From assembly GCA_046349255.1 (NCBI GenBank), contig JAXMCR010000005.1, positions 124,001-188,000 on the forward strand: a DNA stretch of 64,000 nt, in the 5' to 3' direction. The notes beneath the pieces are model-generated. The model was not told the origin of the DNA. It searched no databases and was given only the letters and a program-made list of their open reading frames with translations. This DNA is from DAIODI01 sp046349255. GTDB lineage: Bacteria > Pseudomonadota > Alphaproteobacteria > Rhizobiales > Aestuariivirgaceae. Below are positions 51,712 to 60,995 of this stretch, piece by piece. The translations under genes were made by a program, and so were the position numbers. The first letter of the stretch is position 1. Each line of letters begins with the position of its first letter.

Positions 51712-53277
51712 ATGAACGTCGGAGACGAACTCACGCTGTCGTGCTGGATGGCCGAAACGCCGGTCATTGCGGCCTCGCCGCTCGACGCGGATATCACCTG
51801 TGACGTCGTCGTGATCGGCTCCGGGATCGCCGGGCTGTCGACGGCCTACGAACTCACCCGGTTCGGGCGCGACGTTGTCGTCATCGACCGCGCCGGCATC
51901 GGCACCGGCATGACGGCGCGCACGACGGCGCACCTCGCATCCGAGATAGACGACTACTACCACACCCTCGTCGGCGTTCACGGCGAGGATCGCGCGCGCC
52001 ACTACTACGAGAGCCAGGTCGCGTCGATCAACCGCATCGAGGCGATCTGCCGCGACGAGCAGATCGATGCAGACTTCCTCCGCCTGTCGGGCTTCCTGTT
52101 CGCGGCTGAGGAGAGCCATCGCGATATCCTCGAGCGGGAGTACGAGTGCTGCGCGGCGCTCGGCGTCTCGGTCGCCTGGGCCGACGCCCCGCTGCCGGCG
52201 GGCGGAAACGTCTCTGCGCTACGGTTCTCGAACCAGGCGCGCCTGCACCCGACCAAGTACTTGCGCGGCCTTGCACACGGGATCGCAAGGCGCGACGGCC
52301 GCTTCTTCCGTGATACGCCCTATGTTTCGCACACGGAGAAGGACGGGCGCGTCGAAATTACAACCGAAGTCGGGCCGAAGATACGCGCCACGTTCGCGGT
52401 ATTCGCCACCAATTCGCCGGTGAACGAACTCGCCGGCGTGAACGCGCGCCAGCAGCCGTTCCGCACTTACGTCGTCGCGGGTCCTGTGCCGAAGGGAACG
52501 GTGATCGACGCGCTGCTGTGGGACACCGAAGAGCCGTATCACTACGTGCGCCTGCAACCCCTCTCCGAAACGGAAGACCTCCTCATCGTCGGCGGCGAAG
52601 ACCACCGAACCGGCGAGGAAGACGACATGGAGGAGCGGCTCATGCGACTCGAGCGCTGGACGCGCCAGCGGTTCCCGGCCTTCAACACCGTTACGTTCCG
52701 CTGGTCCGGCCAGGTGATGGAGCCGAACGACTTCCTGCCGTTCTCTGGCCGCGCCGCCAGTGGGTCGAACGTGTTCGTTCATTCCGGTGACTCGGGTCAA
52801 GGCATCACCAACGGCGTCGCCGGCAGCCTCACGCTGCTGCCGCTGATCCTCGGGGAAGACAGCCGGTTCGCGAGCCTGTTCGAGCCGAACCGATCGCAGC
52901 TCAAGTCGCTCACCTCGGCGCGCGAGTTCGCGCAGACGCAGGCCGGCGCTGTGAAGAACTACGCCGAGTATCTCTCGGGCGGGGAAATCTCGTCCGTGGA
53001 CGAACTGTCGCCCGGCGAGGGCGCAATCCTTCGGGAGGGATTGGAGAAGTACGCCGTCTACCGCCACCCGGACGGCGCGGTTTCGAAGCATTCGGCTGCC
53101 TGCACGCACATGGGCTGCATCGTTCACTGGAACCCGCTGGAACTGTGCTGGGATTGCCCATGCCACGGCTCGCAGTTCGCGCCCGACGGCGAGGTGCTGA
53201 ACGGACCCGCGACACAGCCGCTTGCGGATGCAGACTCCGAAGCGCCGGCCGAAGCGGAGGCGCACGTCGCGCCGTGA
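51712..53277 (+). CDS. FAD-dependent oxidoreductase with C-terminal Rieske domain
   Basis: A 521-residue fusion. The N-terminal DAO-like flavin domain (about 28-420) has VVIGSGIAGLSTAYEL and HSGDSGQGITNG. The C-terminal Rieske domain (about 440-510) has CTHMGC and CPCH, the Cys-His/Cys-His 2Fe-2S ligands. The same plan occurs in a broad family of probable amine oxidoreductases. AAGGGGA lies ahead of the ATG. Its stop overlaps the GTG of the following transporter (GTGA), so the two probably act together. Confidence 0.9.
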   Translation: MNVGDELTLSCWMAETPVIAASPLDADITCDVVVIGSGIAGLSTAYELTRFGRDVVVIDRAGIGTGMTARTTAHLASEIDDYYHTLVGVHGEDRARHYYESQVASINRIEAICRDEQIDADFLRLSGFLFAAEESHRDILEREYECCAALGVSVAWADAPLPAGGNVSALRFSNQARLHPTKYLRGLAHGIARRDGRFFRDTPYVSHTEKDGRVEITTEVGPKIRATFAVFATNSPVNELAGVNARQQPFRTYVVAGPVPKGTVIDALLWDTEEPYHYVRLQPLSETEDLLIVGGEDHRTGEEDDMEERLMRLERWTRQRFPAFNTVTFRWSGQVMEPNDFLPFSGRAASGSNVFVHSGDSGQGITNGVAGSLTLLPLILGEDSRFASLFEPNRSQLKSLTSAREFAQTQAGAVKNYAEYLSGGEISSVDELSPGEGAILREGLEKYAVYRHPDGAVSKHSAACTHMGCIVHWNPLELCWDCPCHGSQFAPDGEVLNGPATQPLADADSEAPAEAEAHVAP

Positions 53278-55058
53278 CGTACGACATCGCCGTCTGCCTC
53301 GGCCTGCTCGTGGTCGCGGTGGGCCTTTTCGCATGGGATCGCCTGCCCGTCGAAGTGGTGGCGCTCGGCCTGATGCTGGCCGTCGTGCTGCTGCAGCTCG
53401 TCCCCGCGGAGAAGGCGTTCGGAGCGTTCGGCAGTTCGACCACCGTCACGATCTTCGGCCTCCTCATCATGACGGCCGGGCTTGCCCACACGGGGGTGGT
53501 CGACACCGCCGGGCGCTATCTCGCGGGGGTGGCAGGCCGGCGCCGCGCCTTGCTCCTGCCGGTGATCACGGGCGCCGTGGCGCTGCTCTCCGCCTTCACG
53601 AGCAACACCGCCGCGACGGCGTTCTTCGTGCCCGTGGTGATCGGGCTTGCGGCGAAGAGCGACGAACCGCCATCGCGCTACCTCCTGCCGCTTGCGTTCG
53701 CTTCGATCCTGACGAGTTCGGTGACGCTGATCAGCACGTCCACCAACATCGTCGTGAGTGAACTGCTGACGCAATCCGGGCAACCGCCCATGGGCATGTT
53801 CGAACTGGCGCCGGTCGGCATTCCCATCTCGATCGTCGGCCTCATCTACCTGTGGGTGGTTGGCGTGCGGCTGCTCAAGCCGCATGCGGGCACGGATGTC
53901 ACGCTCGATGACCTCGGCGAGCGTCATTATCAGGTTGAGGTGGTGGTGCTCCCGGACTCGCCGCTGGCCGGACGGACCATCGCGAATACCCCGATCGGGG
54001 AAGGCTCGGGCCTCGCGGTCGGCCGCGTGATGCGGGGCGGGGCGCCGTTGCCGGGCGCGGATGCCGAGACCAGGCTCGAGGCAGGCGACGTCGTACTGAT
54101 GACGGGCCTGCGCGGCGACATTCTCAAGGTGAAGAACATCCAGGGGATCGAACTCAAGGCCGATGCGAAGCTCGTGCCGGCGGAGACTGATCCGGAAGCG
54201 CTGGCGGTCGTCGAGGCGGTGCTCCTGCCCGGCTCGCCGCTGATCGGACGTACGCTGAAGGGTACCGAATTCCATGATCGCTACGGTTTGCAGGTCCTCG
54301 GCCTGAACCGGCTCGGGCAGCGACGGCCGGTGCGGCTATCGAGGGCGACCATGCGGCTCGGCGATGTGCTGCTGCTGCAAGGTCGGCCGGAAAACGTGAA
54401 GGCGCTCGAACAGGGCAACCTGTTCAACATCTTTGGCGGCGTGAACCCGCAGCGCCTGCGCACCACGCACGCACCGCTCGCGGCCGGCATCTTCGCCGGC
54501 GCGATCGCGCTCGCCAGCTTCACGACGATGCCGATCATGCTGGCCGTCATGATGGGCGCCTTCGCGATGCTCGCCACGCGCTGCATCACGCCGGAGGAGG
54601 CTTACCGGCGTGTCGAGTGGAAGGTGCTGGTGCTGATCAGCGCCCTGCTTGGCTTCGGCATGGCGATGGAGACGACCGGCACCGGAGCATGGTTGGCCCA
54701 GCAACTCCTTTCGGCGACCGGCAACGGGCACCCGCTTCTGCTGCTTGCGCTGTTTTTCGTCGTGACGGTTGCGATAACACAACCGATGTCGAACCAGGTG
54801 GCCGCCGTATTGATGATCCCCGTGGCGCTCGCCACTGCGCGGACGCTCGGACTTTCGCCGCGGCCGTTTGCGATGATGATCGCGATCGCGGCCATCACCT
54901 CGTATCTCACCCCGCTCGAACCTTCGTGCCTGCTGGTCTACGGCCCCGGAAAGTACCGGTTCGCTGACTTCTTCAAGGTCGGCGCGCCGCTGACGATCCT
55001 CATCTTCGCGATCGCCATGGTGCTCGTTCCGCTGGTGTGGCCTTTCACCCCAGGCTGA
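53274..55058 (+). CDS. SLC13/ArsB-like transporter with RCK_C domains
   Basis: A 594-residue membrane protein. An N-terminal set of membrane segments (about 5-205) and a C-terminal set (about 405-590) flank a soluble loop with two TrkA-C/RCK_C-like domains (about 215-300 and 310-395; each with GDVVLMTG or GDVLLLQG). The membrane part has SNTAATAFFVPV and QPMSNQVAAVLMIPVAL, the paired hairpin motifs of divalent-anion/sodium symporters. It probably moves a dicarboxylate, sulphate or similar anion. It is translationally coupled to the Rieske-FAD gene. Confidence 0.88.
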   Translation: MTYDIAVCLGLLVVAVGLFAWDRLPVEVVALGLMLAVVLLQLVPAEKAFGAFGSSTTVTIFGLLIMTAGLAHTGVVDTAGRYLAGVAGRRRALLLPVITGAVALLSAFTSNTAATAFFVPVVIGLAAKSDEPPSRYLLPLAFASILTSSVTLISTSTNIVVSELLTQSGQPPMGMFELAPVGIPISIVGLIYLWVVGVRLLKPHAGTDVTLDDLGERHYQVEVVVLPDSPLAGRTIANTPIGEGSGLAVGRVMRGGAPLPGADAETRLEAGDVVLMTGLRGDILKVKNIQGIELKADAKLVPAETDPEALAVVEAVLLPGSPLIGRTLKGTEFHDRYGLQVLGLNRLGQRRPVRLSRATMRLGDVLLLQGRPENVKALEQGNLFNIFGGVNPQRLRTTHAPLAAGIFAGAIALASFTTMPIMLAVMMGAFAMLATRCITPEEAYRRVEWKVLVLISALLGFGMAMETTGTGAWLAQQLLSATGNGHPLLLLALFFVVTVAITQPMSNQVAAVLMIPVALATARTLGLSPRPFAMMIAIAAITSYLTPLEPSCLLVYGPGKYRFADFFKVGAPLTILIFAIAMVLVPLVWPFTPG

Positions 55059-55121
55059 TGTTCTGGAACCGCAACCCGGACCGTTCGTTTGCTGAGGCGA
55101 CGATCCACGGGAGACCATGCC

Positions 55122-55610
55122 ATGACGACGCCGGAGAAGCTCAAGGATCTGTTCTGGGATGCGCTCGAGCGTGACCACACCGTGATGCTGGGCCTGCAAG
55201 GGGTGGACGACGGTCACACGCGTCCGATGGGCGCGCACTTTCTGGGCGGCCATGCGCCGATCTGGTTCTTTACCACGCGAGACAATCCGCTGGCGCGAGG
55301 CGTCCGCCGCAGCCGCCGCGCGATCTGCACGTTCACCGCCAGCGATCTCGACCTGTTCGCCTCCATCCACGGGGAGTTGAGCGCGGAAACCGACCGTCGG
55401 GTTCTCGACCGGCTGTGGAACCGGCATACGGCAGCCTGGTACGACGAGGGCAAGAACGACCCCTCGCTTGCGCTTCTGCGCCTCGATCCGGATGATGCCG
55501 AGATATGGCAGAACGCTTCGACATTCGGCGCCGGCATCCGGGTGCTGTTCGGGCTGAACCCGATCGAATCCTACCGCGACAAGAGCGCCGAGGTGAGCCT
55601 GCGCTCCTGA
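55122..55610 (+). CDS. Pyridoxamine 5'-phosphate oxidase-like (general stress protein 26 type)
   Basis: A 162-residue split-barrel flavin/F420-binding-like protein: TPEKLKDLFWDALERDHTVMLGL, then APIWFFTTRDNPLARGV and ICTFTASDLDLFASIHGEL match the GS26 stress-protein group. It ends with LFGLNP near residue 148. It converges with the hybrid kinase gene, 3 bases apart. Flavin binding is inferred. Confidence 0.85.
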   Translation: MTTPEKLKDLFWDALERDHTVMLGLQGVDDGHTRPMGAHFLGGHAPIWFFTTRDNPLARGVRRSRRAICTFTASDLDLFASIHGELSAETDRRVLDRLWNRHTAAWYDEGKNDPSLALLRLDPDDAEIWQNASTFGAGIRVLFGLNPIESYRDKSAEVSLRS

Positions 55611-55613
55611 CCC

Positions 55614-57974
55614 TCAGGACTTGACCAACCGAAGATCCGGCCGGGCATCGGCGTCCAAAGCCTCGTCGAGGTGATCGACCAGCGCGGATCGCGCCAGCGG
55701 CTTCGCCAGAAACGGGACATCCGCATAGATCGGCGGGTGGTCGCGCCGCGCGTAGCTCGAAATGCACACGAACGGCAGCTTCATCTCCTTCAGCTTGCGC
55801 GCAACCGGCTCGCTCAGCTCCCGGCCAAGCCGGATGTCGAGCACCGCAGCATCGCACCCCTCGCCCTCGATCAATTGCATCGCCTGGGCATTCGTCGCCG
55901 CCGGACCGACGACGGTGTAGCCCGCCTGCCTCAGATCCATGGCGATGTCGAACGCGAGCAGTGCTTCGTCTTCGACCACGAGCACCCGACGAGCATTCGC
56001 AGCGGCCTTGGGCGGTGGTTCGTTCTGGGCGACGACCCGCAGTCCCGTCGCATCCTGAAGCGCACGCGAGGCTTCGCATGCCAGACACCAGCGGACACCG
56101 TCCGGGGGGAACTCGAACGCGACGTCGGCGTCCAGCGCGAGCCGGCTCATCTCGCGGATGACGGTGGTTCCGAACCCCTTGCGCGCCGGGGCAACGACCG
56201 GAGGACCGTTGCGTTCGGTCCACGCGATCGAGAACCGGCGAACGCCCGCTTCGTCGAGCGAGAGCCGCCAGACGATCTCGATGCAGCCCGCTGCATTCGA
56301 CAAGGCTCCATACTTCGCGGCGTTCGTAGAGAGCTCGTTGAGGGCAAGCCCGATCGACTGGGCAGCAGCCTGGTTCAGCGTGGCACTCGGGCCGTCGATC
56401 ATGATCCGTTCGCCGAACAGATCCCTGAAGGGGGCAAGCTGGGAACGGACGAGGGCGCCGACCTCGACGCCGTTCCACTCGCTGTTCACCAGGAGATCGT
56501 GATTGGCGGCAAGGCCAGCCAGCCGTTGCTGGAACTTCTCCACAAAATCGCTGCCGGCGCCGGTCGTGGCCGTCTGGCGGGCGATCGCCTGCACAAGGCT
56601 CAGGAGATTCTTCGAACGGTGATTCACCTCGCGCATCAAAAGCCGCGATTCCTCCTCGAGGCGCTTGCGATCGGTGATGTCGCGGATCACGCCGACGGCG
56701 CGTTTGGCATAGCGGTCGACCCGGGTGACCCGGCCCTGGTCCTCGAGCCATCGCACGGACCCATCGGGATCGACGACCCGGAACTCGTTGCGGAATGACT
56801 CGCCCACGGGGAGCGTCCGCAGCCGGTCGCCTTCGGCCTGCAGGAATGGGCGGTCCTCGGGATGAAGTCTCGACAGCAGGAGGTCGAGCGAGGGCAGCGC
56901 ATCTGCCGGAACGCCGAGGAGCTTGCGGGTCTGGTCCGACCAGACCGGCGCGCCGGTCGCCAGATCGAACTCCCACGCACCGAGGCCCGCCGCCTCCTGG
57001 GCAAGCCGCAGGCGCAGTTCGCTCTGGTTCAACTCGGCCGTTCGCATACTGACACGGCGTTCGAGATCACTATTGACCCGCGTGATCGCGGCAAGCGCCG
57101 CACGGTGCTGATGCGACAGCGCCGCGACGACGAGACCCGAAAATGCACAGACGGCGAGCAGCAGCTGCAGCAGAACCTGCTGTTCCTGGCGACCTTCGCT
57201 CGTTGCGTGATTGAGGCCGCCCGCGCTGAACAGCGCCATCATCACCGCCAGAAGCGTCAGCGCCAGCGCGACGCCGCGCACCTCGAAGCGCACCGCGGCC
57301 CACAGCAGCGGCGGCAGCATCACGAACGCGAACGGGAGGTAGTTCGACAGCGATACGATCGCCACAGCAATGAACGTCATCGCCAGGAGGATTGCCTCCG
57401 ACAGACGCTGCCAGGACGTATCGCGCACGATGTCGCCTGGCGAAGGCGACTGCCCGGCGACCAGCGTAAGCGGCGCGAAGATCAGCACGCCCGTGGCGTC
57501 GCCGATCCACCACATTGGCCACGCTGACGAAACCTGCTCGATGCCGAAGGCCGCAAGCGTGAGGCTGCCGGTCGTCGCGCTGATCGCCGGCACGAGGGCC
57601 GCCCCCACGGCGGCGAAGACGACGACGTCGTTCAGCGAGGTAAGCTGGCGCGGCCTGGAGCAGAGCCGTTCGATGAGCATCGCGCCCGCAACCGACGCGG
57701 CGACGTTGCCCGCGTTCAGCAGCACCATCACCGGCGCCGGGTTGTGAAACCACAGGAGATTGCCCAGCGCTTCCGCGATGAAGGCGGCGCCAACCCAGTA
57801 GGGCCAGGTCCGGCGCGGCGCGAGCAGCAGCGTCGCTAGGAAGATTCCTGCGGGAGGCCACAGCGTGATTCCGGTCGAGGGCACGGAAACCCACTGTCCG
57901 AAGCCCGCGCCCAGCAGATAGCCCGCGGTGAACAGGACGAGCAGAAGAGGCCGCGGCATCTGAAGCGAACCCAT
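55614..57974 (-). CDS. Hybrid HWE histidine kinase with MASE1, PAS and receiver domains
   Basis: A 786-residue membrane sensor. An N-terminal MASE1-type domain with about eight membrane segments (about 10-295; GITLWPPAGIFLATLL near residue 35) is followed by a PAS/PAC domain (about 320-440). The HWE core has the phospho-acceptor His near 450 (NHRSKNLLSLVQ) and WTE in IAWTERNGP. The N-box is NELSTNAAKYG, with Asn in place of the usual His of HELxTNA. A C-terminal receiver (about 665-775) has Asp in DAAVLDIRLG and Lys in FLAKPL. MASE1 is a membrane sensor of unknown ligand. Confidence 0.9.
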   Translation of the reverse strand: MGSLQMPRPLLLVLFTAGYLLGAGFGQWVSVPSTGITLWPPAGIFLATLLLAPRRTWPYWVGAAFIAEALGNLLWFHNPAPVMVLLNAGNVAASVAGAMLIERLCSRPRQLTSLNDVVVFAAVGAALVPAISATTGSLTLAAFGIEQVSSAWPMWWIGDATGVLIFAPLTLVAGQSPSPGDIVRDTSWQRLSEAILLAMTFIAVAIVSLSNYLPFAFVMLPPLLWAAVRFEVRGVALALTLLAVMMALFSAGGLNHATSEGRQEQQVLLQLLLAVCAFSGLVVAALSHQHRAALAAITRVNSDLERRVSMRTAELNQSELRLRLAQEAAGLGAWEFDLATGAPVWSDQTRKLLGVPADALPSLDLLLSRLHPEDRPFLQAEGDRLRTLPVGESFRNEFRVVDPDGSVRWLEDQGRVTRVDRYAKRAVGVIRDITDRKRLEEESRLLMREVNHRSKNLLSLVQAIARQTATTGAGSDFVEKFQQRLAGLAANHDLLVNSEWNGVEVGALVRSQLAPFRDLFGERIMIDGPSATLNQAAAQSIGLALNELSTNAAKYGALSNAAGCIEIVWRLSLDEAGVRRFSIAWTERNGPPVVAPARKGFGTTVIREMSRLALDADVAFEFPPDGVRWCLACEASRALQDATGLRVVAQNEPPPKAAANARRVLVVEDEALLAFDIAMDLRQAGYTVVGPAATNAQAMQLIEGEGCDAAVLDIRLGRELSEPVARKLKEMKLPFVCISSYARRDHPPIYADVPFLAKPLARSALVDHLDEALDADARPDLRLVKS

Positions 57975-58073
57975 GAGCCTCTTTCGATGATCCGGTGGAT
58001 CGATCAGTGTACGGAAAAGAGAACCATAGCACGCCGCGGCCGCCTTGGCCGATCCTATTTCGGCAACGAATGC

Positions 58074-59216
58074 TCAGGCGACAGGCGCGCCCGAAAGCGA
58101 ACCCCAGAACAGGAGGAAGCCAAGGATCACGATCGCGATACCTGCTGCGAACTTCAGGCCGAAGGCGGTCCAGTCGAGCCATGCGGAGTTGCGGCTCGCA
58201 TACCGGAGGGCAAGCTTCCGGGAGCCCACGGCGAGCGCCGCAAGCGCTGAGACGGTGATCGCGGTGCCGAGACCCATCACCAGCGTCGACGCAACGCCTG
58301 CCCAGTAGAGCCCGGCGGCAGAGGAGAACAGCAGCACGAGGATCGCGCCCGTGCACGGCCGGATGCCAACCGCCAGCGCCAGCGTCCAGGCGCGCCGCCA
58401 GGACCAATCGCCATCGAGTTCGCGGGCTGCCGGCATATGGGCATGCCCGCAGCCGCAGTCGTCGTCGTGGACGTGCTCATGCGCATGATCGTGGGCGTGA
58501 TCATGCGCCTGATGATGGTGGACGTGGTGATGCGTATGCCCGTCATCCGCATGCCGGTGATGGTGTGCGGGGTGCGTTGCGTGCGCATGTCCGTGCGAAC
58601 TGTGATGGTGTGCATGCGCATGCGCCGGCATCGCATCGTCCCCGAAGCGTTGGCGCAGGGCCTGCCAGGCGAGCCAGACGCCCATACCGGAAATCGCGAG
58701 GAAGCTCAACGCTTCGAGGTACTTCGCGGCGTTCTGCGCCACCGCCGAGGCCGCGCCGACCGTCATCATCAGGATACTGATCAATCCGATCGCCACCATC
58801 GCCTGGACGAACGCGCTCAGGAAGGCGATCTGGACGCCGCGGTGAAGCTCCTGGTTGTTGCCGAGGAGCCAGGCGGAAACCACTGCCTTGCCATGACCGG
58901 GCCCCGCCGCGTGCAGCACGCCGTATGCAAAGCTCAACCCCATCAGCATCAGGGTCGCCGTCATCGGCGAGCCCTGCCGGATCTGGCGAAGCTCGCCTGA
59001 CATTGCCGAGTAAAACTGCTTCTGGCGGGCCATCACCCAGCCCGCAGGATCTGCGGTGAACGCGGGAACGGCATCGTTGCGTGGCTGGACGAGCAGCTTG
59101 CTGCGGTCGATCACGGGCGCCGCAGGTTGCGCCGGCGGGGCAGCCGTCTGGGCGATCGCGGGCGCGATTGCGAACGTCACAAGCATCAACAGCAGAAACG
59201 CGGCGATTGCCTTCAT
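58074..59216 (-). CDS. NicO/RcnA-type nickel-cobalt (metal) exporter-like protein
   Basis: A 380-residue membrane protein with a signal-like N-terminus, about six membrane segments and a His-rich cytoplasmic or periplasmic loop (about 205-280) of repeated HxH, ending CGCGHAH. The block GLSFAYGVLHAAGPGHGKAVVSAW has the conserved GPGHGK of the NiCoT/RcnA group, and GIRPCTGAILVL follows the loop. The ATG at 59216 overlaps the DUF1007 stop (ATGA). Association with znuA and a Zur-like box suggests zinc rather than nickel. Confidence 0.88.
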   Translation of the reverse strand: MKAIAAFLLLMLVTFAIAPAIAQTAAPPAQPAAPVIDRSKLLVQPRNDAVPAFTADPAGWVMARQKQFYSAMSGELRQIRQGSPMTATLMLMGLSFAYGVLHAAGPGHGKAVVSAWLLGNNQELHRGVQIAFLSAFVQAMVAIGLISILMMTVGAASAVAQNAAKYLEALSFLAISGMGVWLAWQALRQRFGDDAMPAHAHAHHHSSHGHAHATHPAHHHRHADDGHTHHHVHHHQAHDHAHDHAHEHVHDDDCGCGHAHMPAARELDGDWSWRRAWTLALAVGIRPCTGAILVLLFSSAAGLYWAGVASTLVMGLGTAITVSALAALAVGSRKLALRYASRNSAWLDWTAFGLKFAAGIAIVILGFLLFWGSLSGAPVA

Positions 59217-59884
59217 GGCTTGGCGCCCTTGCACTCGACGGTGACAGGCTGCGCGAACATGATGCCGAAGTCGTCCTCCGGATCGGGCGTCCAGTTCGTG
59301 CCCTTCGTGGCGAGCATCGAGCGCGTGTCCGCGGTTTGGGTCGGGTCCGGCATCGGGCCGATCACCGTCTTGCAGCCCTCGGGCGGCTTGCCCAGCATCT
59401 CGACCGGCTCGTCACCCGAATACTGGATCGCGATGTAGAACGTCGGATCATAGATGCGGTAGAGAAACGCGTCCTTGCGCGGATCGACGGGCGTCACAAG
59501 CGGCGCGGTGAAATACATCCGCAGCCGGCCGTCAACACCCATGAGCTGCATGTAGTCGGTGACGTCGGCAAGCTTCACCTTCTCGCCGTTCTTTCGGGCG
59601 TACACGAAGTAACTGTAGTCTTTCAGCGCCTCGATGTTCTCCTTGGCGAGCGGCTGCAGTTCGTCGGTCGTGAGCACCCCGTCCTTGTTGGTGTCGAGGC
59701 CGTCCGTCGCCATGGCGGTGTAGTTCTTGTCGAAGATCCACGTCACGTTGATTGCGCTGATCTTGCCAGCGTCGTCGAACACCACGTCGCTCGACATGTC
59801 GATGACGACGTGGGGATGCGCCTGCGCGGCGGTAGCGGCGCAGGCCAGCGGCAGCGCAAGGAGAAGGCGCGGCAGGAACGTCAT
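59213..59884 (-). CDS. DUF1007-family periplasmic protein
   Basis: A 223-residue protein with a signal peptide (to about residue 22, AQAHPH) and the DUF1007 start HPHVVIDMSSDVVFDDAGKI. A DTNKDGVLTTDE stretch (about 64-75) looks like one EF-hand loop. This family nearly always lies next to NicO-type exporters and zinc ABC genes and is thought to help move metal in the periplasm. It lies 78 bases downstream of znuA and is coupled to the exporter. Confidence 0.88.
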   Translation of the reverse strand: MTFLPRLLLALPLACAATAAQAHPHVVIDMSSDVVFDDAGKISAINVTWIFDKNYTAMATDGLDTNKDGVLTTDELQPLAKENIEALKDYSYFVYARKNGEKVKLADVTDYMQLMGVDGRLRMYFTAPLVTPVDPRKDAFLYRIYDPTFYIAIQYSGDEPVEMLGKPPEGCKTVIGPMPDPTQTADTRSMLATKGTNWTPDPEDDFGIMFAQPVTVECKGAKP

Positions 59885-59962
59885 GCAGAATCGGTGAACC
59901 GTCCTCAGGAATGGAATGCACCATCCTCACCAATTGCAGCAAAAACGTGAAGACCCGCCTGG

Positions 59963-60919
59963 TCACTTACCCGCGAGGCAATCGGCCATGGCGTGCGCGA
60001 GATCGAGCATCATCTCGCGGTAGGCATCCGGCCCTGGGGCGATCGCGGCGCCAAGCGGGTCGAGCTTACCTGGCTTTGCGGGCGTACCTTCGATGACGGT
60101 GCGAACATAGCCCACCTCGAACTGGGGTTCGGCGAACACGCACTGCGCGTTGAGTGCGACGATGCGGTCCCGCACCTGCTTCAGCCGCTCGGCGCCTGGC
60201 GTTGATTCTGGGTTGAGGACAATGGTGCCGGCCGCCGTCAGACCGTAACGGTTCTCTAGGTAGTGGTAGGCGTCGTGGAAAACGATGAACGGCTTGCCCT
60301 TTGCCGGTGCGAGAATGCTCCCCAGTTCGTTCGACAGCACATCGAGGCCAGCTTCGACCGACGCAAGGTTCTTTGCGTAGAGCGCCGCATGGTCGGGGTC
60401 GTCGGCCGCGAGCTCGGTCGCCATGACGCGGGCAATGGCGCGCGCGTTCTCGGGATCGAGCCACACGTGCGGATCGACCCCGGTCTCGTGATCATGATCG
60501 TCCGCGCCCTGGCCTGCCGCTTCTTCTTCTCCTGCGTGGACGTGCGCCTCGAAGTTGGCGCCCTGCCGGTAGGGCATCGTCTTGACGCCCTGCGCCTCGG
60601 CAAGGACCACTGTCTTACCCTTTGCCGCAACGCGCTGGTTGACGGCCCGCTCCATCAGCCGCTCGTAGCCGTCTCCAATCATGAACAGGACGTCGGCGTC
60701 GAGCACCATCGCCACCTGGGAGGGCTTCAGCGCCGCGACGTGCGGAGAAGCAGCCCCGGCATAGACGAGTTCCGGAGCCTTGCCGGTTCCGTCCATCAGC
60801 GCCGTGGCCAGCGCGTGCACGGGCTTAATCGTGACCGCGACGCGCGGCGCCTCGGAGGCTGCTGCCACCCCGTGAAGCGCCAACACTGAAGCGGCAGCAA
60901 GAATGAGGCGTCGGATCAT
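59963..60919 (-). CDS. znuA: Zinc ABC transporter substrate-binding protein ZnuA
   Basis: A 318-residue cluster-9 metal-binding protein. After a signal peptide (about 1-22) it has VAVTIKPVHALATAL and the zinc ligand block ASPHVAALKPS. A His/Asp-rich loop (about 125-145; DDHDHE) is followed by DPHVWLDPENA, and the HDAYHYLENRYG block adds a further ligand. It captures Zn for ZnuBC, which are not in the window. The second ATG (60919) is preferred because AAGGAG sits 6 bases ahead; the first ATG at 60925 lies too close. The Zur-like box lies just upstream. Confidence 0.92.
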   Translation of the reverse strand: MIRRLILAAASVLALHGVAAASEAPRVAVTIKPVHALATALMDGTGKAPELVYAGAASPHVAALKPSQVAMVLDADVLFMIGDGYERLMERAVNQRVAAKGKTVVLAEAQGVKTMPYRQGANFEAHVHAGEEEAAGQGADDHDHETGVDPHVWLDPENARAIARVMATELAADDPDHAALYAKNLASVEAGLDVLSNELGSILAPAKGKPFIVFHDAYHYLENRYGLTAAGTIVLNPESTPGAERLKQVRDRIVALNAQCVFAEPQFEVGYVRTVIEGTPAKPGKLDPLGAAIAPGPDAYREMMLDLAHAMADCLAGK

Positions 60920-60932
60920 GGGCATCTCCTTC

Positions 60933-60952
60933 TGTTATGTTATAACATAACA
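60933..60952. promoter_or_regulatory. Zur-type operator
   Basis: TGTTATGTTATAACATAACA is a perfect 20-bp palindrome, 13 bases upstream of the chosen znuA start. Its core resembles alphaproteobacterial Zur (zinc uptake regulator) boxes. It should repress znuA-DUF1007-NicO when zinc is sufficient. Confidence 0.85.
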
Positions 60953-60995
60953 TGTTTGGAGTGTTGCGCAATGGGGTTCGAAGTCTGCGGAGTTG

